From NCBI GenBank assembly GCA_964517215.1, contig CAZFBR010000174.1:1-7653 (forward strand): a stretch of 7,653 nucleotides of DNA, given 5' to 3'. Numbering within the stretch: the stretch's first letter is position 1; each line of letters starts with the position of its first letter. This document shows, one piece after another, positions 6,296-7,653 of this stretch. Under the pieces are notes generated by a model. The model ran no database searches. It was not told where the DNA came from and worked only from the letters and a program-made list of their open reading frames with translations. The DNA comes from CAZFBR01 sp035353495 [NCBI: uncultured bacterium] (GTDB taxonomy: Bacteria; DAOPZR01). Made by a program: the position numbers and the translations under genes.

Positions 6296-6312
6296 CGGCC
6301 GCTACACGGCCG
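6296..6312 (-). terminator. Small hairpin just after rnc, possible weak terminator
   Basis: A perfect 6-bp stem (CGGCCG/CGGCCG) has a 5-nt loop and begins 11 nt after the rnc stop. In the transcript it is followed by UUCCCCUU, a poor U-tract. Together with the adjacent 6272-6289 dyad it could end the fabG-acpP-rnc transcript. The evidence is structural only. Confidence 0.35.
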
Positions 6313-6322
6313 GAGGTGCCGG

Positions 6323-7012
6323 TCAGCCGAGGTTCAGCGCGCCACAGGCCGCCTGGGCGGCCGCCTGCTCCGCTGCGCGTTTGGTTTTGCCCCGGCCAAC
6401 GCCCATTGCGCGCTCGCCGACATATACCGTGGCGCAGTATTCACTTCCCGGCGCCGGCGGGCCGGCAGGCGTATGCCGGTATTGCGGCAATGTGCCGTAT
6501 TCGCCCTGGGCGAAATTATTCAGCCGCGATTTGTAATCAGCCGCCAGTTCACCGGCCAGCGCGCGGTCCAGCGTCGGGCCGAGCAGCGCCAGGGTCAGGT
6601 CCCGGGCGCGAACGAACCCGCCGTCGCAGTAGGCGGCGCCGATCACCGCTTCGAACGCGTCCGCCATCAGCGAATCGAGCTGCGCGCCGCCATCCTTCTG
6701 GAACCCGCGCCCCAGCCGCAGGTACCCGCCCAGACCGCAGGCGCGCGCCGCCGCCGCCAGCGCCGGCTCGCTGACCACCAGCGCCCGCAGCTGGGTCAGC
6801 ACCCCCGCCCGTTCCGCCGGCCGGCGCTGGAACAGCTCGGCGCCGATGACCAGGTCGATGATGGCATCGCCAAGAAACTCCAGCCGCTCATTGCATTCCG
6901 TCGGGCGGCTGGCCTCATGGGCATAGGAGCGGTGGGTCAGCGCCGTCAGCAGCAGCGCCGGCGCGGTCCAGGTTCCGGTCAGTTTGTACAATTGCTCCAC
7001 AGGCAGCGTCAT
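6323..7012 (-). CDS. rnc: Ribonuclease III
   Basis: Endoribonuclease that cuts double-stranded RNA, as in rRNA precursor processing and mRNA turnover. Length 229 aa is typical. The catalytic domain is at about 5-150, with the signature NERLEFLGDA at 41-50. Metal-binding residues are Glu42, Glu45, Asp49, Asp118 and Glu121 (in LMADAFEAVIGA), equivalent to E. coli Glu38/Glu41/Asp45/Asp114/Glu117. The dsRNA-binding domain runs from about 159 to 226. It opens with DYKSRLNNFAQ and closes with GRGKTKRAAEQAAAQAAC, whose KTKRAAEQAAA is the RNA-contacting helix. A GGAGG lies 10 nt upstream of the ATG. The gene sits downstream of acpP without an intervening fabF and carries a strong leader hairpin. All catalytic residues are intact, so it should be active. 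Confidence 0.96.
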   Translation of the reverse strand: MTLPVEQLYKLTGTWTAPALLLTALTHRSYAHEASRPTECNERLEFLGDAIIDLVIGAELFQRRPAERAGVLTQLRALVVSEPALAAAARACGLGGYLRLGRGFQKDGGAQLDSLMADAFEAVIGAAYCDGGFVRARDLTLALLGPTLDRALAGELAADYKSRLNNFAQGEYGTLPQYRHTPAGPPAPGSEYCATVYVGERAMGVGRGKTKRAAEQAAAQAACGALNLG

Positions 7013-7041
7013 GCGCGCCCCGCCTCCCGCCGGGCCGGCAA

Positions 7042-7080
7042 CCGCGCGGTCGCGGCGCGCCAGCGCGCCGGACCGTGCGG
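7042..7080 (-). promoter_or_regulatory. Long GC-rich stem-loop in the acpP-rnc intergenic region (rnc leader)
   Basis: Bases 7042-7059 pair with 7064-7080 around a 4-nt loop (CUGG in the transcript). There are 16 Watson-Crick pairs, one mismatch (7046/7076) and one bulged base (7052). It starts 19 nt after the acpP stop and ends about 30 nt before the rnc ATG. Only two U residues follow it, so it is a poor intrinsic terminator. E. coli rnc is autoregulated by RNase III cleavage of a leader stem-loop, so a self-cleavage site is a reasonable inference. mRNA 3'-end protection of acpP is the alternative. Confidence 0.6.
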
Positions 7081-7098
7081 GTCGGGTAAACGGCCGCG

Positions 7099-7329
7099 TT
7101 ACTTCTTGCTGTTGACGTAATCGATGGCCTGCTGCACGCTCTTGATCTTGCCCGCATCCTCGTCGGGGATCTCGACGCCAAACGCCTCTTCCAGTTCCAT
7201 CACCAGGTCGGCCTGGTCCAGCGAGTCCGCGCCCAGATCGACCGCGAACGACGCTGTCGGCGTCACCTTGGCCGGATCGACATCAAGAACCTTCACCACA
7301 ATTTCCTTCACTTTTTCTTCCGTGCTCAT
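7099..7329 (-). CDS. acpP: Acyl carrier protein
   Basis: Small acidic four-helix carrier (76 aa, normal family length) that holds growing acyl chains on a 4'-phosphopantetheine arm. The attachment serine is Ser36 in [10 protein letters not shown], matching the canonical DSL motif at the start of helix II. Helix II continues as [20 protein letters not shown], with the acidic face that docks FAS enzymes. The variation QAD, where many ACPs have TVE, is unusual but keeps the motif. The start is well set: AGGAGG lies 5 nt before the ATG. It follows fabG by 50 nt and precedes rnc by 86 nt. The expected fabF (KAS II) is not between acpP and rnc. Highly expressed in most bacteria; the strong ribosome site fits. 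Confidence 0.97.
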   Translation of the reverse strand: MSTEEKVKEIVVKVLDVDPAKVTPTASFAVDLGADSLDQADLVMELEEAFGVEIPDEDAGKIKSVQQAIDYVNSKK

Positions 7330-7344
7330 GTCCGCCTCCTCCCG

Positions 7345-7370
7345 AAAATCAGCCGCGCCCAGGGCGCGGC
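7345..7370 (-). terminator. Hairpin with short U-run between fabG and acpP (partial terminator or processing site)
   Basis: A perfect 8-bp GC stem (plus strand 7352-7359 gccgcgcc pairs with 7363-7370 ggcgcggc) has a 3-nt loop. In the minus-strand transcript it is followed by UGAUUUU. This resembles a weak intrinsic terminator. The acpP Shine-Dalgarno sequence starts only a few bases later. Read-through to acpP is therefore likely. The hairpin could instead protect or trim the 5' end of an acpP mRNA. Termination itself is inference. Confidence 0.45.
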
Positions 7371-7379
7371 GCTGTTGCC

Positions 7380-7653
7380 CTACATGGCCATGCCGCCGTT
7401 GATGTTCAGCACCTGCCCGGTGATATACGCCGCGTCCGGCGAAGCGAGAAACGCCACCGCCGCCGCCACTTCCCGCACCGTCCCCATGCGCCCGAGCGGA
7501 ATGCCCTTGAGCAGGTTGGCCTTCTCGGTCTCGGGAATGGCCTGGGTCATGGCGGTGTCGATGAAGCCCGGCGCCACCGCGTTGACCGTCACCCCGCGCG
7601 ACGCGACTTCGCGCGCCAGCGTCTTGGTCATGCCGATCACGCCCGCCTTGGTC
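7380..7653 (-). CDS. fabG: 3-oxoacyl-[ACP] reductase FabG, C-terminal part (5' end outside window)
   Basis: NADPH-dependent reduction of 3-oxoacyl-ACP to 3-hydroxyacyl-ACP in cytosolic type II fatty acid synthesis. Only the last 90 residues are present. They begin at the active-site helix ([10 protein letters not shown], whose Lys is that of the YxxxK pair; the Tyr lies beyond the window edge). They continue through [16 protein letters not shown], the segment after the catalytic helix that contacts cofactor and substrate. The end is the family signature [18 protein letters not shown] and the [12 protein letters not shown] tail typical of FabG. The stop is TAG. acpP follows 50 nt downstream, the usual fabG-acpP order, which strengthens FabG over other short-chain dehydrogenases. 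The Met seen where FabG often has Phe (VIGMTK) is a common variant. Not judged: N-terminal Rossmann motif, which is outside the window. Confidence 0.93.
   Translation of the reverse strand, partial: TKAGVIGMTKTLAREVASRGVTVNAVAPGFIDTAMTQAIPETEKANLLKGIPLGRMGTVREVAAAVAFLASPDAAYITGQVLNINGGMAM

Noticed and set aside
1-7653. CRISPR arrays, tRNA/rRNA genes, insertion sequences and attachment sites
   Set aside because: No regularly spaced repeats, RNA gene signatures, transposase motifs or terminal repeats were seen. The window is almost fully coding with well-assigned genes.

Overview
This is a GC-rich bacterial chromosome segment. Every gene I can support lies on the minus strand, so transcription runs from high to low coordinates. 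The proteins indicate a diderm (Gram-negative-type) bacterium: a lipobox lipoprotein, a WbpA-type UDP-sugar dehydrogenase and tandem polyprenyl-phosphate enzymes. The acyl carrier protein resembles those of the PVC group (Verrucomicrobia/Kiritimatiellae-like), but this lineage guess is weak. Coding density is very high, and no gene-free stretch reaches 300 bases.

Region A (about 7653-6323) is housekeeping. It holds the C-terminal end of fabG (3-oxoacyl-ACP reductase, cut by the window edge), acpP (acyl carrier protein) and rnc (RNase III). The common fabG-acpP-fabF-rnc order lacks fabF here. Both intergenic gaps carry strong GC-rich hairpins. One sits before acpP and is followed by a short U-run; the other is a long imperfect stem in the leader of rnc.

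Region B (about 6322-6252) is a small AT-rich island. It has a good sigma70-type promoter (TTGCCG, 18 bp, extended TATAAT) only 8 nt upstream of the next start codon, with a perfect inverted repeat across its -35 side.

Region C (6251-1) looks like one tightly packed operon of eight genes, with gaps of at most 6 nt or short overlaps. In order they are: a small NTF2-like lipoprotein; an orphan KOW+Smr protein resembling only the tail of MutS2; a UDP-GlcNAc 6-dehydrogenase (WbpA family); a WecA/TagO-type polyprenyl-phosphate sugar-1-phosphate transferase; a UbiA-family polyprenyl-phosphate phosphoribosyltransferase resembling mycobacterial DPPR synthase; an LPG-synthase-TM/flippase-like membrane protein; a ComF-type phosphoribosyltransferase; and the start of an exported TPR protein.

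The four middle genes suggest lipid-carrier-linked envelope glycan synthesis: an activated uronic sugar, a lipid-linked first sugar, a lipid-linked pentose phosphate, and a candidate translocator. The combination of a DPPR-synthase-like enzyme with a putative flippase outside Actinobacteria is the most interesting candidate system here. The downstream epimerase genes (DprE1/DprE2) and any glycosyltransferases are not in the window.
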